The notes below the pieces were generated by a model. That model searched no databases, was not told the origin of the DNA, and saw only the letters and a list, made by a program, of their open reading frames with translations. A stretch of 64,000 bases of DNA, from NCBI GenBank assembly GCA_026874595.1, contig CM049310.1, positions 24,475,058 through 24,539,057 on the forward strand, given 5' to 3'. Shown here in pieces: positions 36,318 to 47,200 of the stretch. A program made the translations under genes and the position numbers. This DNA comes from Sipunculus nudus (taxonomy: Eukaryota > Annelida > Sipuncula > Golfingiida > Sipunculidae). Within the stretch, counting starts at the first letter, position 1; every line of letters begins with the position of its first letter.

Positions 36318-36735
36318 GGCTTCTTAAGAGTTTTGGTAACCTCTAGGAGAAGGAAAGGACTGTGAGACCGGCTCTTCGATATATTTAAAATATTATAGCT
36401 TAGTATTTTAACATTCAAATGATTCATCCTTCAATCGACTTGTTCGTAACATTCGATGTTACCGTCATATATTTGATTATACTGTTTATGCATATGTACT
36501 ATAACCTATTCTTTTGTAAAGGTACACTTTACCATGCACATGCATACGTGCATACCTATACAAATATGCATAGTCCTATACACATACACGTACGCACGAG
36601 TATACATGCGCATATACAAACATACATATACACACACACATTCAGATATGTGTGCATAACAAAATACAGCATTATTGTTGACATATGATTAATTTTAAAC
36701 AAATACGATATCCTTGTGAATATTATTAACAAGTC
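36318..36735 (-). other. LINE inter-ORF spacer, low complexity
   Basis: Contains a purine/pyrimidine-alternating stretch rich in cacatac/tgcata (about 36540-36660) and, at 36362-36377, one arm of a 16-bp inverted repeat whose partner is at 37898-37913. Confidence 0.6.
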
Positions 36736-37674
36736 TTACTTGTTTTTTGGGGTCGATGTCATGTGTAAATCTGTGCTTAAGGCCTGAGCGTACAGTATTG
36801 GCGGGTCATTCTTTACCCCACTCAACCAGGAATTAAATTTGGTTGCGCTTGTGAACCTCTGAACTTTCATGTCTCTGTCCTTAACAAAAACCACACCGTC
36901 TCTTGTCCAGCAGTCCTTTATGTAATTCGCTTTTTTCATACCAAGCGCCGCTTTGAACATTGTGAGACGGGAACGTGTGAGATCCTCGTCAATGAACAAG
37001 CCCCTTGACAAGTCCCCTGCCATTCGTAAGCGTGACTTGCATTGCATGAAAGCGACCTTTGTCTTGTGCGAGGCTAGCTTTACAATGATCGGCCTGGGCT
37101 TGCCCGAGGGCAGGGCTCTACCAACACGATGAGATCTCTCGATATCCTCATCTGTGATATCAATGTTCATCATTTGCTTCGCCATATCCACCACCATCTT
37201 GCCCGTGTTCTCGTCTTTTCCTTCTGGCCATGTGTTTCTTATACGTATTGAATTTCGTCTCGTATATTGTTGTTGGCTGTCCAGTTCTTCCTGTAGCCCA
37301 TTAACTGTATGTTCCAGGCATGTTACTCTATCTGTTAACCTCTCTATAGTTTTCTCATATGCTTTTAGCTTTTCATCCACTGCAGCATCTATAATAACCT
37401 TCAATGCACATTTAATGTCCTCAGAGTTCAATGCAGCCGCTAGAAAATGCGTAAATTGTTCTGCATTTTCCACAACCATTGCAGTATCATGCCCTGACAT
37501 TTTATGTTTGGTACACAAACTTGACAGAGGGTATTCGTCAGAGGACTCTAAAAAACTGGTTTCTTTATTAATACGCTTTTTTTCTTGGTATGAACTAGGA
37601 CTTTCTCCTGATAAATCACAGTGACCTCTTTTCTTTTCTCTTTGCTTATCTACACTCTCATCGCATGTTGCCAT
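36736..37674 (-). CDS. LINE ORF1 RNA-binding protein
   Basis: 312 residues, intact. LINE ORF1 proteins bind element RNA and act as a nucleic-acid chaperone in the retrotransposition particle. The N-terminal third is polar and probably disordered. A coiled coil spans roughly residues 100-137 (EKTIERLTDRVTCLEHTVNG). It is followed by an RRM-like domain from RRNSIRIRNTWPEG through DIERSHRVGRALPSGKPRP, and a C-terminal domain to about residue 290. The order coiled coil, RRM, C-terminal domain is that of L1-type ORF1. Being intact, it may still be expressed even though ORF2 is broken. Confidence 0.85.
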   Translation of the reverse strand: MATCDESVDKQREKKRGHCDLSGESPSSYQEKKRINKETSFLESSDEYPLSSLCTKHKMSGHDTAMVVENAEQFTHFLAAALNSEDIKCALKVIIDAAVDEKLKAYEKTIERLTDRVTCLEHTVNGLQEELDSQQQYTRRNSIRIRNTWPEGKDENTGKMVVDMAKQMMNIDITDEDIERSHRVGRALPSGKPRPIIVKLASHKTKVAFMQCKSRLRMAGDLSRGLFIDEDLTRSRLTMFKAALGMKKANYIKDCWTRDGVVFVKDRDMKVQRFTSATKFNSWLSGVKNDPPILYAQALSTDLHMTSTPKNK

Positions 37675-37941
37675 TTGGCAATTTCCACCCCTGCACGAAA
37701 CTTGTAGAGAACAACCTTGACCTTTTCTTGTCTGTCACCTAACTGTCACTCAACTAATAAGGATAATCTTATTTTAATTATTAACTATATTTTATAGCAT
37801 AATATAATTCACAGACTTGGTACCTACCCTTAGAAAGACAATGCAACCACCTTCATGCTTATATTCCCAAGATATTTAAACTTTTCTATGTTTATCGGAA
37901 GAGCCGGTCTCACCTACGTCCTATTCGTAAAGCGCCATCTA
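37675..37941 (-). promoter_or_regulatory. LINE 5' UTR / presumed internal promoter region
   Basis: 267 bp between ORF1 and the start of the right direct repeat. On the minus strand it begins close to GATGGCGCTTTACGAATAGG and contains GTGAGACCGGCTCTTC (37898-37913). Promoter function is inferred only from position. Confidence 0.4.
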
Positions 37942-39136
37942 GTAACATCAAACAGTATTCTGTCACATTTCTACGAACATGTTAAGTGTGGTCATTGCAA
38001 ATTTGCTCATTGTCATGTAAGACCTTTATGTGTAGAATCCAAGATTATTGTTTCTGTTTAACTGTCAGATGGATACTATAATGGACCTACATTTTACTCA
38101 ATTGGCACCTAATCTGAAACAGTGCACTGTACTATTATTTCTGACTTTTACCTTGTAAAATAACGGTCCACATGTCTGCTTTAGTTTTATCAACACTGTA
38201 TAAAGCTCTTATATACTTGTAATTAGAGTCATCTGCACCACAACCAGTGTAACAGTATTCCGCAGATTAAATTCGCTGACGGAACATCAAGCCTTGACCA
38301 GGCATGACAATAAAGGATGATAACCACTAAAGTGACTTAAAGACACTAAATACAAAACTACTATGTCATGTAAACAAGGATATTTATTTTGCGCAGTAAT
38401 GCTCTGGCATTGTTTATTAAAGAATTTTATTTTGTATGTTTTAGGGTTTTTAGTGCGGGAATAAAACTCTGATACATCCATGATGGGTTGTCGTCATTGT
38501 CGAACCTGAGTCCTCCCACACTTGGCCCAGCTACGATTTAGCATAGTGCGCGGGGGAAAAAAATCATGTGTTCAGAAATCACATTTTACACACCTGGGTA
38601 TGCGGACAGGATCACTTTAGACGTTCCATTTCCATCCACCCAGAAAAATAGGGGGAATGATGAATTTATTTTTCTTCGAAAATTATGTCGTTTTTTAAAT
38701 ATTCTATATAAGATCTGTGCCCCCCCCCCCCACCCCCGAGTACACGCGTTATGTCAAAAATAAAGGGTGGTACAATTAATCAAAAGTAAAAGGCAGGCCT
38801 ATGTTAACATATTTCTTTGCATATTTTGCTAAAATACATATATACTTTGACACACGGAAAACTGTAAAAGGCCTATATACCTCGGCGAAACAAGACCCCC
38901 CGCCCCCCGCCTCCCCCCCCCCCCCCCCAACCACCGCCACACACACATACGAACAAAAGCACAAATGATAATAATGATAATAACCAAAAAAAGTTGCGAT
39001 ACATGTGGACTAAATATAGAATTAAGTTTCATGTTCGGATGCGTTCTCCGTATGATACTGATTTAAAAGTGAAGACGCACATTTAAATGCAGTCATATCC
39101 TGCAGTTCAACTCTGACTGTTGAGTCTTTTGAATAT
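37942..39136. repeat. Right copy of the 1.19-kb direct repeat flanking the LINE
   Basis: Begins exactly at the LINE 5' end with GTAACATCAAACAG and ends at GAATAT, after which unique flank (gctgacgtatagg) resumes. Its first 579 bp (to 38520) are gypsy LTR sequence separated from the LTR by the LINE. Confidence 0.9.
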
Positions 39137-42100
39137 GCTGACGTATAGGATATTATTATTTTAAAATGTTTTAATAAAGATGTTCTGTTGAAACATTTCT
39201 GAAGCATACTTAAATATTTTATAAATGCTTGTGGTACCTGGGATATATGTAATTATTTTCAATCATGGGCTTATACATGTTCGGTACAAGGTCAACCCAA
39301 GAACGCCATGCACTGACCGAGTCCAAGAAGCGTAGTCGGGCTAGAAAACGGGGCATACCAGCAGCCACGAACAACACTCCGTGTCGAACACCTGTACACC
39401 GCTTTCATTACTATATCAACATTTTGACCTTGCCGAGTTCTCTTTATTTCGAACAATAACCATGCAACCCAGTGCCGGATCAAGAGGTGCCGGCCGCGGC
39501 GCTCCGTCCCCATAGCTGAGCAGTAATATCTCTCATTTTATCTATTTCTTTTCCAAGTTATTCGTAATTAATTTTCATTTTTTATATATCTTTTTTTTCC
39601 ACAGCAATTATATTATTAATTTATCCACAGTTAATTGAATTCCAATTCATCAGTTTAAGATAATGAACAGCCCTGTGATTAAGATAGCATCCAAATGATT
39701 CTACACTGCATTACTGAGAGAGGGAGTCTTTCCGGACCCCACGGCTCCTCGGCAAAAACTCGAACTCACGACCAGTGCTGTGTTGAGTCCGGCGCGCTGC
39801 TGGATCACAGAAGCCACTTCTGGTAAAATGCAAAGTTTAACATACAGCTTGACCATATCAATTTTATAACGACGAGGATTACATTTAAACGATGATAGTT
39901 TGCAGGTTATGAACGTAGATACGCATTTACACCACACAGATATCAACATGTCACAAACGATTGAATGTTTTGACTAACCAGTTTATATCGAAATTTTGAA
40001 GTAATATATATATATTATAGTCGGCCACACATTAACAGTTGAGGAACAGAAAAAAAATCCTCATATTTTCATGTAAAAGTTGCCTCAAAATGTTATCTAT
40101 ACATTGCATATTTTAAAATTTTCTCAGTATGGAACCCCCTCCTTTACCCTCCCAATGTACATGTAATTAACTTTCCAACTAAACACGACTTCAGATTTTA
40201 TTCATGTAGATGAAATTAAAGAAATATCTAAATTTTCATAGGCTGAAAATATATTACGTATATAGTAATATTTCATATTGTTAAAACCAACCAACCGGGC
40301 TAACCAAGAATTAGACCACAGATGCAAGGACTTGGTGGTGGTGTGGGAAGGGGGGGGGGGGGGCGGGCTGGGGTTGAATGATGGGATTTACAACATCTCT
40401 GATTATTATAGTGTATATACATAGAATTTTCACTTAATTCAACAATCCTTACAGGATAAAAAAAGTTAATTTACAATTACTTAATTTAAAAATAAAAGAA
40501 AGACAGACTGGTAGACAATCATAGCTGATAATATATGAAGTTTCAATTGTTAGTTAATCTTTTTATAATGTCAATCTTTTAATAGTTTAATATCTGTAAT
40601 AATACCCAACTCAATATATAAGTTGCTTTCAAATTTGACATTTTAATAGCTTAAATCCATACATATATAGCAAATGAAAGTTATTTCAATATGCAGTGCT
40701 TATAGGAAAAATTTCATAATTAATATATATTTAATGATAACAGACAGATGATGGGCAGACAGAGCTGATCATTTTATATTCCTCTCTCCTGAGGCAAGAA
40801 CATCTTTCAATTAGATCTTATTTTTTCTAATCCAATTATTTTTAAAGTTAAATAAATTTTAAACATTTGAAATAAAAACTCATGTCCAAGTGCACAGGTG
40901 CAAAGGAATCAATGGCAGCGTTGGGGGGGGGGGGGGGGGGAGGGTGGATTTAGAACACTTCTGCATATACATACAGGGCAAACAAAGCCTGATCTCCAGT
41001 TCTGCTGAGGCAGGAAAATAATGAACAAATGTTTGTATTAGATCCTCATCTTTCTATCACATGATTTTTTTTTTTATAAAATTTTAAGTTTATATTTCAA
41101 TACATTTCCAATTTAACATATATATCTTAATATAAAAGTTGATTCATAATTCTAAATTGCATCATCATAAATCTCGATTTTGTCAGATAATACCACATCA
41201 TGCATACAAATTTATTTTTTTACCACGAAAATGTATTCTTAAAATTTGCAAAACAATAAATATCTAAAAATAATACTTGATTCAGATTTCACATCTTAAA
41301 CTGTGCCTTTATTTATCCATAATTTGCTTCATATATTACAAATATATGCGCACTGGTGGGTTTAATTTTATTTTAATTTGTTAGAATCATTTAAAAGAAA
41401 ATTGATTTCTTTAAAAATAATCTACATTAACACAACATTGCATCTTCGGATTATTCCTTGACTTACTTTTTCAAGGAAAGTTTTTTTATATTGGAGTGGA
41501 AACAGCATTACAGTTAAGGAATTACAGTGCAAAACAGTAACAATTACCAATTACTGCGCGTAACACTTGCTGGGTAGGGTTGGTTGGGGGGGGGGGGGGT
41601 TGGGTTGGAGTTGATATGAGAATAATTGTACACCTGTCAAAACAGGGGATCTCCTCCAGTGACTGTAATAAATCAGGAAACCTGGCATAACTGACTTCCA
41701 GTGACCAGGAATTGGCTGCCTGCATCTGGACAAAGCAAACTAAGTGAATACAATAGAGTCTCAAGAAAAAATTTAATAACTAGCCTAATATTCAAGCTTT
41801 TATTTTCAAATTTAATATTTAAACAAATTAAATACTTATGTTTACATGATGTGAAAATTTAATCAACAGTACTCACAGAAAAAAAACATGCCATGGTCAA
41901 ACTCAAAGTTAGACAAAAGTTAAGGTACTTATTTTATATTTATGCTAATAACTTTAAAAGTTTACAAAATTCAGATCTTATTTACAATTAAATCTTATTT
42001 AAACAAAGTTAAATATTTGGGGGAAAAGTATCTAGCTTAAAAAATTTTCATGTTAAGTAAATATTTTTCCTGATTTTTTACAAAGTCCATTATATTCGGG

Positions 42101-42480
42101 CCAATTATTTAAAGAAATTACACTTTACGGACTTAATCAATGGCAGGTGTATAGGGAATATATAGGAAAATACTTCTGGTAAATATTAAGAAAATCAGAT
42201 AAGTACGTGGTTTTGATATTAGGCAGTCCTCAAGTGTGATAATAAGTTTTAAATGGAAATTTGTGGTTTTCCCTTAATTTCTCGAAGGAACGAAATCACA
42301 GTGACTCAGTTTTCGGTTTGGTAGGAGATTTTGCATTTTGGGGACATCTAACAGCATGCCGAATTTTGTATAGTCAGCTGAGCTAAAAATTCACCTGCGC
42401 GCTCAATGGGAAACAAAAATATTTGTATTATGGCCTGAGAGAGTCGGAGCCTTTGTTTTTGTAGCCTAGCGCAGTGACAT
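39137..42480. other. Intergenic, AT-rich, with G runs
   Basis: No gene recognised. Long G runs occur at 40350-40362, 40922-40940 and 41586-41599. A phrase at 39467-39490 (cagtgccggatcaagaggtg) resembles hAT transposon ends but has no partner that I can see. At about 42375-42395 an inverted copy of the TTTTTAGCTCAGCTGA repeat head (as at 53680) occurs alone. Confidence 0.4.
39700..39830 (-). repeat. Possible tRNA-derived SINE fragment
   Basis: On the minus strand it reads gtgatccagcagcgcgccgg ... ggtcgtgagttcgag, resembling the D-arm and T-arm regions of a tRNA. The B box is imperfect, and no tRNA fold was established. Confidence 0.3.
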
Positions 42481-42627
42481 CTGGTAAAAGCCGGGAGTAA
42501 CTCCCGGCCAGGGCGGCTGGTGTCACGTAAATATATGTTCTCCCGAGCTTATGAGACCCCTCAAGACTGGTATTTTTTAAAGGGGCCCCATGCATACTGA
42601 CCTGAGTAATTTTTAAAAGTATCTCTA

Positions 42628-42670
<43 letters not shown>

Positions 42671-43539
42671 CCAATACAAATTTTTATTATATATGATATG
42701 TCTGACTGAAGAGAATTCTTTTAAACAACCTATCATTTTACTTTTCATTTTAAGTTCACTGCTATAGTGTTGAATTAGAAGACAGTATAAAACGTGCAGG
42801 CGTCATACGGAAATATTTAATGAATTAGGTGGCGCCTTTTATGTATAAACTTATCATTGCGTTGCAAGGACTGACCTTGCCGACCGACCCTGTATGGACC
42901 CTGCAGTGTATTGTCTGTGATAACTGGTATATCACCCCAGATGTGAAAAAATTTCCAGGGATGTTATTAATGACAGCAATTCTGAGTTCACTTGCAGTGT
43001 ATGCTCCCAGGGGTGATCGAGACAACCAGTTGTGAGCAATAGTGAGCAAACTACTAATTTGTACATATTTCTTGCAGCGACAGTCGTGCCGTTTTAAGTT
43101 ACTATAATCAGTAAAAGTGTCTCATTGAGTTGAAGTACTAAAATTTATTTTGTTTTACTTGCAGCTTGAACTTAGCAATGATGTAAAAAACTATAAATGG
43201 TAAAAGTTTACATAGATTCCAAAAATAAACGGTGTTTGCCACAAGAGTTTTATAGCCACCGTGTTTGTTTTGTTGTTTGTGCCTACTAATTAAAAAAAGT
43301 AGTGCTCAGTAGTTGGATTTTCATCTCCACATTTATATTGTTCTAATAATATATTAACTTTTAAATATTGACATATTTAGCGAAATATGTTTAGGAATAA
43401 TACATGGGTATACGTGCTTTAGTTATTGTATAACAAATTGAGCATGTGTGATACGGTCCGCCTGTTAATCCTTAGTCCCGGCTTTTTCCGGGACCCGGGT
43501 ACTCCCGGCTCCCGGCCGGGAGTCCCGGCTTTTACCCAG
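42481..43539. mobile_element. Candidate non-autonomous element with GC-rich inverted ends
   Basis: The left end CTGGTAAAAGCCGGGAGTAA and the right end (complement CTGGGTAAAAGCCGGGACTC) are inverted copies, each running into self-complementary CCGGGAG/CTCCCGG blocks. There is no transposase and no obvious target duplication. It lies just upstream of the inverted duplication at the copy C promoter. Confidence 0.4.
42631..42667. repeat. (AT)n microsatellite
   Basis: About 18 AT units. The open frame running through it on the minus strand is an artefact of the repeat. Confidence 0.95.
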
Positions 43540-43587
43540 TACCGGTGGAGGCCTACTTTTCTGGGTAAGCAAGACCAATAACTTCCG

Positions 43588-43718
43588 GCTGTGTGTAGAC
43601 TGGTGCCCTGCTCTATAATGGCCCTCAGCCAAGCATAGAGACAGGCGTACAACGCCATTTTAAGTACTCCCAGTTGCAACTCCTGACTAACCTGTAGACT
43701 GGTTCCAACTCCAGTATG
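43588..43718 (-). repeat. Left arm of the inverted duplication at the copy C promoter
   Basis: Its reverse complement matches 44023-44138, sharing catactggagttggaacca, atggcgttgtacgcc, gtctctatg and accagtcta. It has about 21 bp extra near 43675-43695. The arms are separated by about 300 bp. Confidence 0.75.
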
Positions 43719-44022
43719 CACGCTCATACCGGTTGCCATGGACGTTCACGCGATCCTGTTTGATTATCCGTAAAGATTTCTTATAAAATAACTTTCTTTA
43801 GTTATTTATAGTTTTCAAATATTGAAGAATGAGTTGTTGCACAAAAATTGAATAATGGATGTATAGATAATACGATATACTGAATCTTTGATATTCCACT
43901 GTGTGAAGCAGTGATTTATTATTGATACCTATTAATATTATCATTATGTCACACGTTATGTACAGCCAACCTTTGGTAACTTCTCTGAGCTAAAGAAATC
44001 CTTATTTTTATCATATATAATA

Positions 44023-44138
44023 CATACTGGAGTTGGAACCAGTCTGCCGGGAGTATAAAAGATGGCGTTGTACGCCCGTCTCTATGATTGGTCTAGAGCA
44101 GCGGTGCCATAATAGAGCGGGGTACCAGTCTAGGCTGT
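44023..44138 (+). promoter_or_regulatory. Right arm of the inverted duplication; putative copy C promoter
   Basis: Directly upstream of exon 1 of CYP20 copy C. It contains TATAAAAG at 44054-44061, about 150 bp before the start codon, and an inverted CCAAT motif (ATTGG) at 44087-44091. The left arm lacks the TATA motif. Promoter activity is inferred. Confidence 0.35.
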
Positions 44139-44212
44139 GTGATGATGTGTGTGGGACAGCAGACGTCTGGTTTCTGACCACAAACTGTCAAAAAAAAGAT
44201 AAAAGTAAAAAC

Positions 44213-44284
44213 ATGTTGGACTTCGTCATTTTTGCCGTGACATTTGTTCTGGCATTGATCATAGCGGTGATCTACTTATATCCA
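44213..44284 (+). CDS. CYP20: CYP20 copy C exon 1 (membrane anchor)
   Basis: 24 codons: MLDFVIFAVTFVLALIIAVI then YLYP, a single hydrophobic helix, before donor GTAAGT. The start was chosen by identity with the CYP20A1 N-terminus. The same frame is open further upstream but has no better Met. Confidence 0.9.
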
Positions 44285-47200
44285 GTAAGTCGCATACTGT
44301 GTGTTAATCGTAACTTTCATAACACGTATACCGTATCCTGGAGGAATTTTTTTTTTGGGGGGGGGGAGGGGGAATTTTTTTTTTTTTTTTGGGGGGGGGG
44401 GGGGACATAGCGGCTGGTGATTACGGCCACCAGCTAAAGTGAGTCACAGACCGGCACTGAAGCTGTATGCAGTATGGTCAACCATATCTGCCGCGATGTA
44501 AACCGGAGAGCCCAATAATCCAATTTCGGCCGCCGGGACCCTCATCTTTAATTATAAATTAAGCCTGTCAGTAAACACTGCCTATTTTGGCTCCGTTTGC
44601 TTTCGTCTGCATATAAAAGAATTCAAGCTGAACCTAAGGGGGACTTTTAATTCTAAGTCATAGAAAGCTTAAGTTCGTCTTGTGCCCTTTAGGAAGCCCA
44701 TTTCAAACTAAGTTTACAAACAAGCTACAATAGTCTTCTCCTGCAAAACTGTTACGGTTGTCTCAACTTCTGATACGTTGCACAAAATGATTCTAAGTTG
44801 GCATTTTTTCAAGTTTCATTAATGATTTTTGGCAGAATTATTGGACCTTTAACAATATAAGGTTGTGAGATGAATCGGTAAACAAAGCTTAACATTTTGA
44901 AAAAAAATCCTATGAATATGTCATCTTGAAAAAAAAAACATTTTAGCCGAAGTCTTTCAGTTTTTGTAAGCAGATTTACCAACAGGTCAATTTTTTGTCT
45001 GTATCTATAAATAGTTGGGCAGACTGCCAATTATTTCAGATTAGGCAACAGGCCAAAGGTTAGTCTTGATCAATTTATAGCTAGCAGGCTGCCAACTATC
45101 AGATATGGCAACAGGTCAAGAGTTCACTCAGTGCAGCCAGGTACAAGTCAAGAATTCACGAAGTGCAAAAGCTATTTGTTCAAGTTCACTCCGCCCAAGC
45201 AACTGCTTTTCTCAACTAAGCCTGGTCAGCCCAGTGCACCTGACTCAGAAGTTTAATGTATTAGCCTGATGTTTTGACCTATCCATGCATCTTTGATGGC
45301 TTTCTTGTACACAAGACTGGTGTTGCCATCTACAATGACTTTTGCACAGTGTATGTACCTGCTTTTTTCTCAGTAGGGATTTTATTTATGAGCCTGAAAT
45401 TTTGCATATTTATACATATCAGATAGCATTATCATATACAAGACTAGGGGCACCATCTACAATAATTTTTCACAGTGTATGTCCCTACGTATTTCTGAAA
45501 TTTGTTCTTATACTTGGGTTCAAAATGTTAAAGACCTGAATTGTTCGAATACTTGTTACACATGTACTTGAAAAGTAATGGTCTAGCATTGAAGCATTAA
45601 ACCTTGTGTATATCCCATGGCACTGGTTTGCATTAGGCCTGTAGGCCTTGTTCCTTTTCTGAGTCCATTATTACTCAAATAAGGCCTGGACAGCTGAATG
45701 GTAAAATGCTTGGCCTCCTCCGCTGGCAACCCTGGTTCTGTGTGGCTATGGGAGTGGGTTGTAGATGCCTGTCCAAGGTCGGTGGTTTTCTCTGGGTCCT
45801 TCTGTTTCCTCCATCCTTACAGAATCCCTAGTGCCAACATTTGAGCCATGGAGAGAGCTTCGTATTAATTAGGGGTATAGTCCATGTAAAATAAATAAAG
45901 TTTATATTTAATCTTTTTACTACATGCATTCTCAGTATATCTTATCAAAATAATTAAAAAGGGAATATTCCTATATTCATAAAATTTTTCTCCTGCTGTT
46001 TTCTAGGGATCCTCAAAAGCAACTACAATCCCTGGACTACAACCTTCTGATGCTAAGTAAGTGACATATTATAAATAATATATACTGCACTGTGTTTTGT
46101 GACATGTGATTGTTGTCTTCAGGTGGTATTACTCATTAATCAAAGTTGATCATGGCAATACAGACTGGAGCTCTGAATATTATAGTCCCTATATTGTCAG
46201 TGAATTTCATCAATGTCCTGTGCTATGTAAGGATATCCCAGGTATATAAACATTGTAACCTTAAAACATTTAACAATATAAAATGTATAATTATCAGCTG
46301 TGTGTTTATTATAACAAAGTGAGTTATTCATTGAAGTACAAGTAACAACATTTTTTTGCATTTCAACTGGATTGGTGATTTAGATCTATGAACAGTCTTT
46401 TTCTAGTTGAATTTGCATTACATTCAGCTCTTTTCTGTGTTTTAGCTTAAGCCAAAAATGTAATTCTATATTGAAGAAGGGAAGCATTTTTAAATGTCAT
46501 AGTAATAATAATGTTTTTGGACAGAGATGGCAACCTGGCTGATATCGAGAAGGCTGGCAGTTTGCATGAGTTTCTCATGAATCTTCATGAAGATTACGGA
46601 CCAATAGCCTCATTCTGGTTTGGAACACAGCTGACGGTCAGCATCGCATCGCCTGAACTGTTCAAGGAGCATCAACTGCTGTTTGACAGACCACGTAAGC
46701 TCTTGTATTCATGACGCCTTTTTTTATCAAATTCTTATATTTTAGAAGTGATATAGCATTGGATGTTAATATACATTTTTTAAAATTGAAAGACCTTAGC
46801 TGCCTGTATTTTCTAGTAAACAAGAGCTCTGAAGAGTTCTAAGCACTTTAGATGTTAATACAAAAAGGCATTGTCAAATGCATACATGCATTTCATTTAA
46901 ACCCAGAATGGGAATCTGTAATGTTAAACTTTTCTCTGCAGCAATGCTCTTCAAGATGTTTGAAGCACTGATCACATCTGATAGCATCCAGTATGCAAAC
47001 AGTGGTGATGGACGAAAAAGGAGAAGTTTGTACGATCAAAGTTTCAGCCATGAAGCAGTCACACAGTACAACACTGTACTGAAAAAGGTATTTTTAAAAT
47101 AAAGCTTCAGCTAGAAGACAGTCAAATATTAATAGAGTATACCTCACTAGGTAACTAATCCTGCAAGAAAGCCAAACAGTACTACACTATACCTCACAAT

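Larger units (their letters stand above)
31875..37941 (-). mobile_element. Near full-length L1/Tx1-like LINE
   Basis: A non-LTR retrotransposon of about 6.07 kb read on the minus strand: 5' UTR (37941-37675), ORF1 (37674-36736), an 866-nt spacer, ORF2 (35869-32090), a short 3' UTR, and a poly-A tail seen as about 31 T at 31875-31905. Both ORFs, the tail and flanking direct repeats are present, so insertion was by target-primed reverse transcription and recent. The only clear lesion is one stop codon in ORF2. Confidence 0.9.

Noticed and set aside
42428-42748. 106-codon minus-strand frame
   Set aside because: Runs through the AT microsatellite and a GC-rich inverted end; no protein features.
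43419-43739. 106-codon minus-strand frame including the left inverted arm
   Set aside because: Contains MALYACLYAWLRAIIEQG from the duplicated promoter arm, but nothing resembles a known protein and the other arm stops after 15 codons.
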